From positions 30,232-94,231 of the forward strand of contig VBKI01000052.1 of NCBI GenBank assembly GCA_005879535.1: a DNA stretch of 64,000 bases, in the 5' to 3' direction. Each line of letters opens with the position of its first letter. Within the stretch, counting starts at the first letter, position 1. The notes beneath the pieces were generated by a model. The model was not told the DNA's origin. It made no database searches and saw only the letters and a program-made list of their open reading frames with translations. A program made the position numbers and the translations under genes. This DNA comes from Deltaproteobacteria bacterium (GTDB taxonomy: Bacteria > Myxococcota > Myxococcia > Myxococcales > 40CM-4-68-19). Shown here piece by piece: positions 25,602-33,914 of the stretch.

Positions 25602-26383
25602 TCGCCGCGCACCGGGTTGCGAAGCACGCCGACGCCTTCCACCTCGATCTCGATGACGTCGCCGGCGCGGATGGGGCCCACTCCGGCCGGCGTTCCGGTG
25701 GTCACGACGTCGCCAGGCTCCAGGGTCATGCCGGCGGAGATGAACGCGAGGAGGTTTGGCACCGGGAACACCTGGTCCTTGGTCCGGCCGTTCTGCTTCA
25801 CTACGCCGTTGACCCGGCACTGCACGCGCAGATCGGACCAGTCCAACCCCACCGTCACCCACGGGCCGACGGGACAGAACGTGTCGAAGCCCTTGGCGCG
25901 CGTCCATTGTCCCTCGGCGCGCTGGATGTCGCGCGCGGTCACGTCGTTCAGGCAGGTGACGCCGGCGACCGCCTTGGCGCACTCGGACTCGGAGGCGCGC
26001 CTCAGCCGCTTGCCGATGACGACCGCCAGCTCCGACTCGTGGTGCACCTCGCGGGAAACCGACTGAGGCGGGAGCACGATGGCCTGGCCATGGCCGATCA
26101 GCCCGCTGGTCGGCTTCATGAGAAGGAGCGGCTCCTTCGGGACGTCGCTGGCGAGCTCCTTCGCATGGTCGACGTAGTTCTTGCCGATGCCGACGATCTT
26201 CCGCGCGAGGCCCCAGGGCAGAAGCTGCACCTCGGCGAGCTTGCGCTTCCCGCCGACCCGCCGGCCGCCGCGCAGCATGGCGTCGAGCCCGGAGATCTCC
26301 TCGATCTCGTCGCCGTTGACCACGCCTTCGAGGATTTCGCCGCTCTGCCCCAGGTATCGTGCGATTTGGGTCATGTCTTCCAT
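25598..26383 (-). CDS. Fumarylacetoacetate hydrolase family protein
   Basis: 261 residues. The C-terminal 210 residues form the FAH fold: IVGIGKNYVDHAKEL, KPTSGLIGHG, the metal triad in HHESELAVVIGKRLR plus CLNDVTARDIQ, and GDVVTTGTPAGVGP near the end. Members cleave C-C bonds or decarboxylate 2-oxo acids (fumarylpyruvate, acylpyruvate, oxaloacetate). The substrate is not clear, but its place between dapB and dapC hints at a role in removing oxo-acid by-products. A second ATG at 26374 overlaps the dapB stop as ATGA and may be the real start. Confidence 0.86.
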   Translation of the reverse strand: MEDMTQIARYLGQSGEILEGVVNGDEIEEISGLDAMLRGGRRVGGKRKLAEVQLLPWGLARKIVGIGKNYVDHAKELASDVPKEPLLLMKPTSGLIGHGQAIVLPPQSVSREVHHESELAVVIGKRLRRASESECAKAVAGVTCLNDVTARDIQRAEGQWTRAKGFDTFCPVGPWVTVGLDWSDLRVQCRVNGVVKQNGRTKDQVFPVPNLLAFISAGMTLEPGDVVTTGTPAGVGPIRAGDVIEIEVEGVGVLRNPVRGE

Positions 26384-27156
26384 CCGAGCACGTCCTGCAT
26401 GTCGTAGAACCCGGGCTTCTTGCCCGAAAGCCAGCGCGCAGCCCGTACCGCGCCGCGGGCGAAGTTGTCGCGGCTCGTCGCCTCGTGCGTCAACTCCAGG
26501 CGCTCGCCGTCCGCGAGAAAATGCACCGTATGCTCGCCGACGACGTCGCCGCCGCGCAGCGCCTGCACCCCGATGGTCCCCTTCTTCCGCGCTCCGACGT
26601 CGCCGTGCCGCTGGTAGACGAAGGCATCCGCTGGATCGACTCCCAGCGCCTCCGCGGCCACTTCCGCCAGACGCAGTGCGGTCCCGCTCGGCGCGTCGCG
26701 CTTCATCCGGTGGTGCATCTCCACGATCTCGATCTCGTACGTCGCGCCGAGGGCCTTCGCCGCCTCGGCCACCAGCCGGAAGAGGACGTTGACGCCGACG
26801 CTCATGTTCGGAGCGAGCAACAGCGGGATCCGCCGCGCGAGGCTGCGCAGCTCGGTCTTCTGCTCGGCGCTCAGTCCGGTGGTTCCGACCACCAGCGCCA
26901 CGCCGCGTGCCGCGCAGACCGGCGCGTGCTGCATCGTCGCCGACGGGGCCGTGAAGTCGATCACCACGTCCGCACCGTTCTCCAGCGCGGGCTCGATTCC
27001 AGAAGCGATCCGGATTCCGCCGGCGTCGCGGCCGACGTACTCCGTACCGGAGCGCTCGAAGGCGCCCGTGACCGCGAAATCCTTCTCCTCCCGCAGCATG
27101 GCGAGGACGCGCGACCCCATCCTGCCGGCAGCGCCGGCGACCACCGCCCGGATCAC
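26371..27156 (-). CDS. dapB: 4-hydroxy-tetrahydrodipicolinate reductase
   Basis: 261 residues. N-terminal Rossmann motif VVAGAAGRMGSRVL binds NAD(P)H; VIDFTAPSATMQH, VGTTGLS and APNMSVGVNVLF follow; the catalytic signature EIVEMHHRMKRDAPSGTA holds the conserved His-His and Lys. C-terminal TSRDNFARGAVRAARWL is the usual ending. It reduces the DapA product in lysine/peptidoglycan precursor synthesis. The GTG start overlaps the dapA stop (GTGA). Confidence 0.95.
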   Translation of the reverse strand: MIRAVVAGAAGRMGSRVLAMLREEKDFAVTGAFERSGTEYVGRDAGGIRIASGIEPALENGADVVIDFTAPSATMQHAPVCAARGVALVVGTTGLSAEQKTELRSLARRIPLLLAPNMSVGVNVLFRLVAEAAKALGATYEIEIVEMHHRMKRDAPSGTALRLAEVAAEALGVDPADAFVYQRHGDVGARKKGTIGVQALRGGDVVGEHTVHFLADGERLELTHEATSRDNFARGAVRAARWLSGKKPGFYDMQDVLGWKT

Positions 27157-28037
27157 AACAAGCCGCCGTACTCGCGCATCGCCGATTCCACTTTCGCCGC
27201 TCCGGCTTCGGAGATGGGCACGAGCGGAAGGCGCAGATCGGGTCCGATCTTCCCCATCCTGTAGAGCGCGTGCTTCACCGGCAGCGGATTGGTTTCGCAG
27301 AACATCGCCTTGACCAGCGGCGAGAATCGCGTCTGCGCGCGTTGCGCCTTCGGCAGATCGCCGGCGAAGAAGGCCGCGCAGAGGCCGGCCAGATCGGCCG
27401 GCGCGACGTTCGCGACGACGCTGATCACGCCGTGGCCGCCCGAGGCCAGGGTGGGCAGCGTGAACATGTCGTCTCCGGCCAGCAGGGCGAAGTCGGGCGC
27501 AACGCCCGCAGCCTGGATCTCCGCGATGCGCACGACGTTGCCGCTCGCTTCCTTGATGCCGACGATCCCCGGCACCTTCGCGCAGCGCGCCACGGTATCC
27601 GGAAGCATGTCGAGTGAAGTGCGCGAGGGAACGTTGTAGAGGATCACTGGCAGACCGCCCTGCCGGGCGACCGCCTCGAAGTGCCGGAACAGGCCCTCGG
27701 GCGTGGGCTTGTTGTAGTACGGAGTGACGACGAGCGCGGCGTCGGCGCCCGCCTCGCGCGCCCGCTGTACGTTCTCGATGGTCTTGCGCGTGTCGTTCGT
27801 GCCGCAACCGGCGATCACCGGGACGCGGCCGCGCCCTTCCTCGACGCAGGTGCGGACGATGCGGAAATGCTCGTCGGCGGAGACGGTGGCGCCTTCGCCG
27901 GTGGTGCCGCAGGGAACGAGCCCTGAGGTGCCGCTCTCGATCTGCCAGCGTGCCAGCGCGCGCAGCGCTGCCTCGTCGACGGTCCCGTCGCGGAACGGGG
28001 TGACCAGCGCGACCATGGAACCGCGCAGCCTGTTCAT
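27153..28037 (-). CDS. dapA: 4-hydroxy-tetrahydrodipicolinate synthase
   Basis: 294 residues, TIM-barrel aldolase. Seen are VALVTPFRDGTVDE, PCGTTGEGATVS (pyruvate pocket Thr-Thr), VTPYYNKPTPEGLFRHFEA (catalytic Tyr), LYNVPSRTSLDM, and the Schiff-base Lys in VGIKEASGNV. It condenses pyruvate with aspartate semialdehyde, the committed step. It starts 11 nt after the lysA stop with an AGGGAGCG ribosome site, and is coupled to dapB. Confidence 0.95.
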   Translation of the reverse strand: MNRLRGSMVALVTPFRDGTVDEAALRALARWQIESGTSGLVPCGTTGEGATVSADEHFRIVRTCVEEGRGRVPVIAGCGTNDTRKTIENVQRAREAGADAALVVTPYYNKPTPEGLFRHFEAVARQGGLPVILYNVPSRTSLDMLPDTVARCAKVPGIVGIKEASGNVVRIAEIQAAGVAPDFALLAGDDMFTLPTLASGGHGVISVVANVAPADLAGLCAAFFAGDLPKAQRAQTRFSPLVKAMFCETNPLPVKHALYRMGKIGPDLRLPLVPISEAGAAKVESAMREYGGLL

Positions 28038-28048
28038 GAATCGCTCCC

Positions 28049-29296
28049 TTACGGCGACTCGCCGCGGATCAGGTCTTTATAACTCTCGCGGGCGCGAATC
28101 ACCCGCCAAGAGCGGCCGTCCACCAGCACTTCCGGCGGGCGGGGGCGGGCGTTGTACTGCGAGGCCATGGCCATCCCGTAGGCGCCGGCCGTGCGAAGCA
28201 CCACCAGATCGCCGGTCTGCAGAGGAGGGAGGCGCCGTCGCGGCGCCAGGACGTCCGCGCTTTCGCAGACCGGACCCACCACGTCGACCACCTCCGCTCC
28301 GCGTCGCGGCCGCGCCACCGGCTCCAGCGCGTGATGCGCCTGGTAGAGCGCCGGCCGGAGGAGGTCGTTCATCCCGGCGTCGACCACCACGAATCGACGC
28401 GAGCCGTGCCCTTGCTTGCGCAGGAGCACGCGTGTCAGGAGGACGCCGGCGTTCGCCACCAGGACCCGCCCGGGCTCGACCAGCACCTTGACGTCTACGC
28501 CCCGCAGCGCGCGCACGAGCGCCTCGCCGTACTCCCTCGGCGAGGGCGGCTTCGGACCATCGCCATAGGGAACCCCGAGACCGCCGCCCATGTCGAGCCG
28601 GCGGATGTCGTGGCCGTCGGAGCGAAGCTCGATGACCAGGGCCCGCATCTTTGCCGCGGCTTCGGAGAACGGCTTCACCGAGCCGATCTGCGAGCCGATG
28701 TGGCAGGCGACGCCGACGGCGCGGATCCCTGGAAGCGAAGCCGCCAGCCGGTACGTCCTGCGCACGCGCGCAGCGGGCACGCCGAACTTGCTGCTGGCGA
28801 GCGCCGTCGCGATGTGCGGGTGCGTGCGCGCGTCGACCTCGGGATTGACGCGCAGCGCGACCGGCGCTACCCGATTCCTGCGGGCCGCGACGCGGGAGAG
28901 CTGCTCCAGCTCCTCTTCGCTCTCGCAGTTGAACTGGAAGATGCCCGCTTCCAGCGCCGCCTCCATCTCGTCCTCCCGCTTGCCGACGCCGGAAAAGACG
29001 ATCTTTGCCGGGTCGCCTCGCGCCTGCAGGGCGCGGAAGAGCTCTCCGCCCGAAACGATGTCGAAGCCGAACCCGTCGCGCGCAAGCAGCACGAGCAACG
29101 CCAGGTTCGGCGCCGATTTCACCGCGAAGCAAGCAAGGACGTCGAGACCGCGAAGCGCCGCGCGGAAGACGCGCGCGTGCCTCAGCAGGGTCGCCGTCGA
29201 ATAGACGTAGGCCGGCGTCCCCACCTCCTCCGCCAGCTCCGAGAGCGGCACCTCTTCGCAGCAGAGTTGCCCTTTGCGGCGCTGGAAGTGGTTCAC
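28049..29296 (-). CDS. lysA: Diaminopimelate decarboxylase
   Basis: 415 residues, fold-III PLP decarboxylase. Landmarks are YVYSTATLLRHARVF, the PLP Lys in CFAVKSAPN, HIGSQIGS, DMGGGLGVPYG, EPGRVLVANAG and the C-terminal GPVCESADVL, with the dyad-partner Cys, then TAGAYGMAMASQYN. It makes lysine from meso-DAP. No epimerase dapF is visible in the window. The GTG start overlaps the lptM stop (GTGA), so the small lipoprotein and lysA are translated together. Confidence 0.95.
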   Translation of the reverse strand: MNHFQRRKGQLCCEEVPLSELAEEVGTPAYVYSTATLLRHARVFRAALRGLDVLACFAVKSAPNLALLVLLARDGFGFDIVSGGELFRALQARGDPAKIVFSGVGKREDEMEAALEAGIFQFNCESEEELEQLSRVAARRNRVAPVALRVNPEVDARTHPHIATALASSKFGVPAARVRRTYRLAASLPGIRAVGVACHIGSQIGSVKPFSEAAAKMRALVIELRSDGHDIRRLDMGGGLGVPYGDGPKPPSPREYGEALVRALRGVDVKVLVEPGRVLVANAGVLLTRVLLRKQGHGSRRFVVVDAGMNDLLRPALYQAHHALEPVARPRRGAEVVDVVGPVCESADVLAPRRRLPPLQTGDLVVLRTAGAYGMAMASQYNARPRPPEVLVDGRSWRVIRARESYKDLIRGESP

Positions 29297-29430
29297 CGGC
29301 TGCCCCCGTCCGCGCTGCCGGCGTCCGGCGCTGCTGCCTCCGCGGAAGGCGGCCGCGCCGGTCCTTTGACGCCGCAGACGACGAGGGTGGACGTGGCAAG
29401 GACGATGAGCGCGCGGACTATGGTGCGCAT
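29293..29430 (-). CDS. lptM: LptM (YifL)-like small lipoprotein
   Basis: 45 residues. A lipoprotein signal (MRTIVRALIVLATSTLVV) ends at the lipidated Cys, followed by CGVKGPARPP, which matches the CGxKGPLxxP hallmark of LptM/YifL. A short Ala/Asp/Gly-rich tail follows. In E. coli LptM helps oxidative maturation of LptD at the outer membrane, and yifL lies just before dapF; here it is fused in expression to lysA through a GTGA overlap. The large porin gene ends 12 nt before it. Short, but position, motif and overlap agree. Confidence 0.85.
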   Translation of the reverse strand: MRTIVRALIVLATSTLVVCGVKGPARPPSAEAAAPDAGSADGGSR

Positions 29431-29442
29431 CTCATCGCGTGA

Positions 29443-31464
29443 TCAGAAGGGAATGGCGAGCAGCAGCCGGACCGCGTGCGCGGCGGAACCGCTCTGGTTC
29501 GCCGCCACGTTCCGGAGGCCGTCGAAGGGCAGGAGGATGCCGTACGCCAGGCCGGCGTGGAAACGGTCCGACGTGTCGTACGTGATCCCGACATTCAGCT
29601 CGAGGCCCAGCGGTTTGGCCAGACCCGGTGTGTTCTCCGCGTACCAGGCCTGCGCGTACATCGTGGAGAGGATCAGCTCGAACCCGGTGTCGTCCCCGCC
29701 ACCCGTCTTGCGGCCGGTGGGCCTGTAACGCATGGAAGGCTTGACGTACCAGGCGCTGGTCACCGACGTGATCAGGTTGCGGAACAGGATCATGTCGACG
29801 TTGAAGGAGCGATTGAAGACGAAGTTGTTGATCCGCGCGTGGCCGCCGGTCGGGCTGGAGAAATCGAGGTGGCTGCCGTCGATGTCGCCTGCTCCTGCCG
29901 CGCGCGTGGGCTGCTGGCCGGGAGCCGCCGGCTGCGCGGCCCCGGACCCCTGCCGCCAGGGCCGCGCTCCGAACCCGTAGGCCCCCTTGTCGCCGGAAGC
30001 TCCGCCCCACTCGAGCCCGAACAGGAGCGCATCCGCCGAGAGCAATGCGACATCGGTCTGGAGCGCTCCGCCCACCTGGAAGATGTTGAGGCCGCGCTTG
30101 AGCTCCTGCGCGACCTCCTGCGTGACGGTGCCGGTGTCGAACTCCGACTGCTGGTGCGTGCCGACGGTCCCCAGGTTGAAGGCCACCTCGGCGTCGAGCC
30201 GCCACTTCTTGCGCTTGAGCGAGAAGAACGCGTCGGGCTGGTAGATCTTCGCCCGCCGCTCGACGACGCGCGAGCGCAGCGTTCCGGTAGAGTCGGTGGC
30301 GCTCACCGGCGTGTCCCAGACCTGCGTGCGGTAGTCGAGGACGAGCCCGTAGTTGATCACCCACTGATTCGCGGCGAGCTTCCGTTTGATCTCCTCCTGG
30401 GTATCGACGCGCGTCACCTCGAGCGCCAGCCGGTACCCGTCGTCGAGCGTGTCCAAATCCACGCTGCGCCCCAGCTCGCCCTTGTCGCCGGTGGTCATCG
30501 CGCCCTTGTCGAGGATGTCGAACATCACCGACAGGTGGTGGCCCTTGAACTCGCGCGGCGCGAACGCGATCCGGTCGTAGGTGTCCCCGTAGTCGCAGTC
30601 GAGGCAATTGCCGTCGTTGTGCAGGATCCCGAGGCCCCAGTGGTAGCCCATGCGGCCGAAGAGCAACTCGCCGAGCTGTGTGTTCACCCGACCCCAGACG
30701 CGCTTGACGTTGACGGTGCCCGCTCCGCGCCGGTTCGCCAGCAGCGAGAGCGGCGTGAAGGGATCGAGATACGCGTCCGTCGCCGGGCTGCTTCCGAGGA
30801 GGATGTTGTCGAGGATGTCCGCCTGGAAATAGATGGAGAGATCCTCGCTGACGGCGAGCGTGGGCTCGAAACGGAAGCGGAAGTTCGCGTCCGACTGGCT
30901 GTTGTTGCCGGTGCCGATGAACGGACCGGGGAAGAGAAAGTTGCCCGCCGGATCGGCGCCACGGCCGAGGCGCATGTTGTTGAAGAACTCGCCGCGCATC
31001 CGCAGATAGCCGTGCGGCTGGAACAGGTTCACCCGCTGCTTGAGCGATTCGACCGCTTCGCTGTCCTGCACCCGCGCCTGCGAGTCCTGCTCGACCCAGG
31101 CCGTTTCCTGCTTCACCTCGTCTTTGGTCTTCTGCAGCTCGCGGCGGACCTCCTCCATCACCTGCCGGCGGAACTCCTCCTGATCGAACGTGCGCGGAGT
31201 CTGCACCGTGCTGGCTCCGGCCGCAGCGGGCGCGGTGGCTGGCGCCGTCGAGGTGGCCGCGCTCGAAGACGGAGCAGCCGCGGTCCCCTGCTCTCCCGTC
31301 TTCGTCGAGGTGGCTGGCGCCTGCGACTGGCCGGCGGACGGGTTCTTGGGAGGCCGCTTGGGCTTCGCCTTGCGCGCCGGAGGGGTCTCCGCAGGAGCGG
31401 TCTGGGCGAAGGCGCCGCCCGCGGCGATGCTGAGAGCTGCGGCGAGGCAGAGCGAGCGAAGCAT
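29443..31464 (-). CDS. Large outer-membrane beta-barrel protein, TIGR04551-like
   Basis: 673 residues. Signal peptide (LRSLCLAAALSIAAGGAFA), an Ala/Pro/Thr/Lys-rich linker (about 20-95), a coiled-coil stretch (FRRQVMEEVRRELQKTKDEV, then QRVNLFQPHGY) and a long beta-rich barrel with alternating patterns (YLRMRGEFFNNMRLGRG, FRFRFEPTLAVSEDLSIY). It ends in a Phe (LLLAIPF), as outer-membrane barrels do. The style fits the TIGR04551 family of myxobacterial outer-membrane proteins; function unknown. ATG at 31464 with GGAG upstream is chosen over a TTG 24 bases earlier. It is just upstream of lptM, so it may head the lysine operon. Confidence 0.8.
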   Translation of the reverse strand: MLRSLCLAAALSIAAGGAFAQTAPAETPPARKAKPKRPPKNPSAGQSQAPATSTKTGEQGTAAAPSSSAATSTAPATAPAAAGASTVQTPRTFDQEEFRRQVMEEVRRELQKTKDEVKQETAWVEQDSQARVQDSEAVESLKQRVNLFQPHGYLRMRGEFFNNMRLGRGADPAGNFLFPGPFIGTGNNSQSDANFRFRFEPTLAVSEDLSIYFQADILDNILLGSSPATDAYLDPFTPLSLLANRRGAGTVNVKRVWGRVNTQLGELLFGRMGYHWGLGILHNDGNCLDCDYGDTYDRIAFAPREFKGHHLSVMFDILDKGAMTTGDKGELGRSVDLDTLDDGYRLALEVTRVDTQEEIKRKLAANQWVINYGLVLDYRTQVWDTPVSATDSTGTLRSRVVERRAKIYQPDAFFSLKRKKWRLDAEVAFNLGTVGTHQQSEFDTGTVTQEVAQELKRGLNIFQVGGALQTDVALLSADALLFGLEWGGASGDKGAYGFGARPWRQGSGAAQPAAPGQQPTRAAGAGDIDGSHLDFSSPTGGHARINNFVFNRSFNVDMILFRNLITSVTSAWYVKPSMRYRPTGRKTGGGDDTGFELILSTMYAQAWYAENTPGLAKPLGLELNVGITYDTSDRFHAGLAYGILLPFDGLRNVAANQSGSAAHAVRLLLAIPF

Positions 31465-31575
31465 CCGTTCCACTCCCGGAAAGGGCAAGGGACGCGCGCG
31501 AGTAGCACGCGTTCCGCCGCGGGGTCAAGGAACGAAACCTTTGCAAACTGCGCCTGCGCGCGTTGAATGCGAGGC

Positions 31576-32151
31576 ATGAACCTCGTGTTCGTGCTGCTCC
31601 TCGTCGCCGCAGCGATCGCGGGCGCGGTCCGCGGCGACATCAAGGCCGTGGGACAGGGCGCGTTCGACGGCGCATCGCAAGGCGTGACGCTCGCCATCGG
31701 GCTGATCGGCGTGATGGCGCTGTGGCTCGGGCTGATGCGGATCGCGGAGAAGGCCGGGCTGGTGGAGAAGCTCGCGCGCGCGGCCCGCCCCATCTTCCGC
31801 CCTCTCTTCCCCGGCATCCCCGATGGGCACCCCGCCATCTCGGCCATGCTGCTGAACATCGCCGCGAACATGATGGGACTCGGCAACGCGGCCACCCCGT
31901 TCGGGATCAAGGCGATGGAGGAGCTGGAGAAGCTGAATCCGACCCCCGGAACGGCCACCAACGCGCAGGTGCTGTTCCTCGCCATCAACACCGCCTCGCT
32001 GCAGCTGGTACCGACGACGGTGATCGCGCTGCGCGCCGCCGCGAAGTCGACGGACCCGGCGGGCATCCTCCTCCCCACGCTGATGGCGACGGTCTGCGCG
32101 CTGACGGTCGGGATCCTCGCCGCCAGGCTGCTCGAGCGGGTGTGGAAGTGA
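31576..32151 (+). CDS. spmA: Nucleoside recognition domain protein, spore maturation protein A-like
   Basis: 191 residues, about five membrane helices. The conserved SpmA stretches are GVMALWLGLMRIAEKAGLV, FPGIPDGHPAISAMLLN and NMMGLGNAATPFGIKAMEEL, which is part of the Gate/nucleoside recognition fold. It is always paired with SpmB. In Bacillus spmAB is needed for full spore core dehydration; in non-sporulating or fruiting bacteria the role is not settled. Whether this organism forms spores cannot be read from the window. An in-frame ATG at 31567 is the alternative start. Confidence 0.87.
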   Translation: MNLVFVLLLVAAAIAGAVRGDIKAVGQGAFDGASQGVTLAIGLIGVMALWLGLMRIAEKAGLVEKLARAARPIFRPLFPGIPDGHPAISAMLLNIAANMMGLGNAATPFGIKAMEELEKLNPTPGTATNAQVLFLAINTASLQLVPTTVIALRAAAKSTDPAGILLPTLMATVCALTVGILAARLLERVWK

Positions 32152-32687
32152 GACACGCATTCGAGATCGCCTCGAGCTGGATCCTGATCGCGCTTCTGGT
32201 TGGCATTCCTCTCTACGGCTGGGTCAAGGGCGTCAAGGTGTACGAGGCGTTCGTGGAGGGCGCGAAGGAGGGGTTCAACGTCGCGGTCCGGATCATTCCC
32301 TTCCTCGTCGCAATCCTCGCGGCGGTGGGCGGCTTCCGCGCCGCCGGCGCGATGGATGCGTTGGCGAAGGTGCTCGCTCCGATCACCGGCCCCCTCGGCC
32401 TGCCCGCGGAAGTGCTGCCGATGGCGCTGGTGCGTCCGCTCTCCGGATCGGGGGCGCTGGGGCTTCTCGGCAACATCTTCGCGACCCCGGGCCTCGGCCC
32501 GGACTCGTACGCCGGCCGCCTCGGCTCGGTGCTGCAGGGATCGACGGAGACGACGTTCTACGTGCTCTCGGTGTACTGCGGATCGGTGGGAATCGTCCGC
32601 TACCGGCACGCGCTCGCTGCAGGGCTCCTCGCCGACTTCACCGGTCTGACCGCCTCTGTGCTGATCGCGCGGATGCTTTGGATGTAA
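32148..32687 (+). CDS. spmB: Spore maturation protein B-like membrane protein
   Basis: 179 residues, membrane protein of the Gate fold. Hallmarks are GVKVYEAFVEGAKEGFNVAV, ALVRPLSGSGALGLL and QGSTETTFYVLSVYCGSVGI. It starts with GTG overlapping the spmA stop, so SpmA and SpmB are made in equal amounts, as in other genomes. Possible transported solute unknown. Confidence 0.88.
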   Translation: MRHAFEIASSWILIALLVGIPLYGWVKGVKVYEAFVEGAKEGFNVAVRIIPFLVAILAAVGGFRAAGAMDALAKVLAPITGPLGLPAEVLPMALVRPLSGSGALGLLGNIFATPGLGPDSYAGRLGSVLQGSTETTFYVLSVYCGSVGIVRYRHALAAGLLADFTGLTASVLIARMLWM

Positions 32688-32698
32688 GGTTCGCGCCC

Positions 32699-33721
32699 AT
32701 GCGCCGGATCGCTCTCATCGCCGCACTGTTCTGCGCCGTCTCCTGCAAACGCAGCGAGGACGAGGCGGCGCGGGCGCGAATCTTCTCTCCCCAGCAGCCG
32801 GTGGGCGAGCTGCCGGAAGCGAAGGAGAAGCTGGACCCCACGCGGCTCGCGGAAGATCCCGCGCTGGCGAACCGCGTGCTGCACATGCAGCGGCGCGAGA
32901 TCGATCAGCGGATCGGGACGCACAAGGCGCAACAGCGCGTGCAGTTCGCCTGGTTCCGCGGGCCGGGTCTTCCCGACGGCGGCTCCGAAGTCTCCCTCGC
33001 CGAGGAGACCACCCTGCTGGAGGGTCCGGGCGACGAGTTCTCGGTACGCCTGGTCAACGATCGCAACCAGGGGTTCGAGCTCGTGTGGGTGAAGGGCGAG
33101 GCATTCGTCAAAAGCCTCTATGGCGCTTTCCACAAGCGAAGGACCGACCGCACCGACCCGCCGCGCATCCGCGAGCAGGCGATGTCGGGGCTGGCGACGT
33201 TCGACCGTCTCGCCCGCGGTCTCAAGCTGCGCAACGCCGGGGAGTCGAAGTCAGAGGGGCGCCGCGTCGTGCGCTACGTCGTGACGGGCTACGGCGCGCG
33301 GGCCGGCGAGAAGGACACGAGCGATCTGCCGCCGGTGCAGTACCCCGAGAACCGCACCGATCCGGACACGGCACGTCGCCTCGAGCTATGGGAAAAAGAG
33401 GAGCCGCTCTCCGTGCGCGGCACGGTCCTCGTCGACGCCGAGACCGCCGCCCCGCTTGCCTGCGATCTCCAGGGGCACTTCAAGGTAGCGGACAACGGCC
33501 AGGGACCGGCGGCGGAACTCCATCTCCACTCGGTGCTCGTCACCTCGAGCATCGGGAAGGATCCGAATCTCAAGGCGCCGCAGTTCGAGCCGGAGACGAG
33601 CGTTCCGCACGCCGTCAAGGACCCGCTGCGCTTTCTCGGCAAGGGTCCGGCCGCGGGTCCGCAACCCCCCGCCGGCGAGGAACCCGAGGACTCCGAAGAG
33701 GACGAAACGCCCCCGCGCTGA
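32699..33721 (+). CDS. Lipoprotein of unknown function
   Basis: 340 residues. Signal with lipobox-like ending (MRRIALIAALFCAVSC), so an envelope lipoprotein. The rest is soluble, with a beta-rich body (VQFAWFRGPGLPDG, FELVWVKGEAFVK, VLVDAETAAPLACDLQGHFK), and a Pro/Glu-rich C-terminus (PAGEEPEDSEEDETPPR). I recognise no domain; the pattern of a beta-rich periplasmic protein resembles LolA/outer-membrane-lipoprotein-like folds only vaguely. TAAGGT lies 8 nt before the ATG with a weak -35 (CTGATC) 18 nt upstream. A hairpin after the stop could end the transcript. Confidence 0.7.
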   Translation: MRRIALIAALFCAVSCKRSEDEAARARIFSPQQPVGELPEAKEKLDPTRLAEDPALANRVLHMQRREIDQRIGTHKAQQRVQFAWFRGPGLPDGGSEVSLAEETTLLEGPGDEFSVRLVNDRNQGFELVWVKGEAFVKSLYGAFHKRRTDRTDPPRIREQAMSGLATFDRLARGLKLRNAGESKSEGRRVVRYVVTGYGARAGEKDTSDLPPVQYPENRTDPDTARRLELWEKEEPLSVRGTVLVDAETAAPLACDLQGHFKVADNGQGPAAELHLHSVLVTSSIGKDPNLKAPQFEPETSVPHAVKDPLRFLGKGPAAGPQPPAGEEPEDSEEDETPPR

Positions 33722-33730
33722 GCCTCGCCA

Positions 33731-33750
33731 ATCCTGCGGGAAAGCAGGAT
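33731..33750 (+). terminator. Hairpin after the unknown lipoprotein gene
   Basis: ATCCTGC-GGGAAA-GCAGGAT, a perfect 7-bp stem with a 6-base loop, followed by CTTT. It is a plausible weak intrinsic terminator 9 nt after the stop codon. Confidence 0.45.
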
Positions 33751-33860
33751 CTTTCCCGATAGTCGCGCACATTTGCGCCAAAAGGTTGATCTGTCCCGAA
33801 TCCCGTGTTCCTCTGCGCGCGTAGAGCCGCATTTCCGGAGAAAAATTGGATCTCCCAAGA
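33748..33860 (+). promoter_or_regulatory. Three copies of a GATCTnTCCCGA-like motif upstream of a small gene
   Basis: GATCTTTCCCGAT (33748), GATCTGTCCCGAA (33788) and the degenerate GATCTCCCAAGA (33849) lie in the same orientation, each preceded by an A-rich stretch. They occupy the 190-base gap before the gene at 33915. They may be operator or promoter elements. Confidence 0.35.
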
Positions 33861-33914
33861 CGGGGGGGTAGGGTGCAAATGGACGCCGCGACGACCCGGA
33901 GAGGTAACCGCGAA

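Noticed and set aside
29476..31566. 696-codon plus-strand open frame over the porin
   Set aside because: Antisense shadow; Val/Leu/Glu/Arg-rich translation without a domain, while the minus strand encodes a signal peptide and barrel.
31465..31575. Lysine riboswitch upstream of the lysine cluster
   Set aside because: I found no long structured leader before the porin or lptM; the gap is short and lacks the paired segments of a lysine riboswitch.
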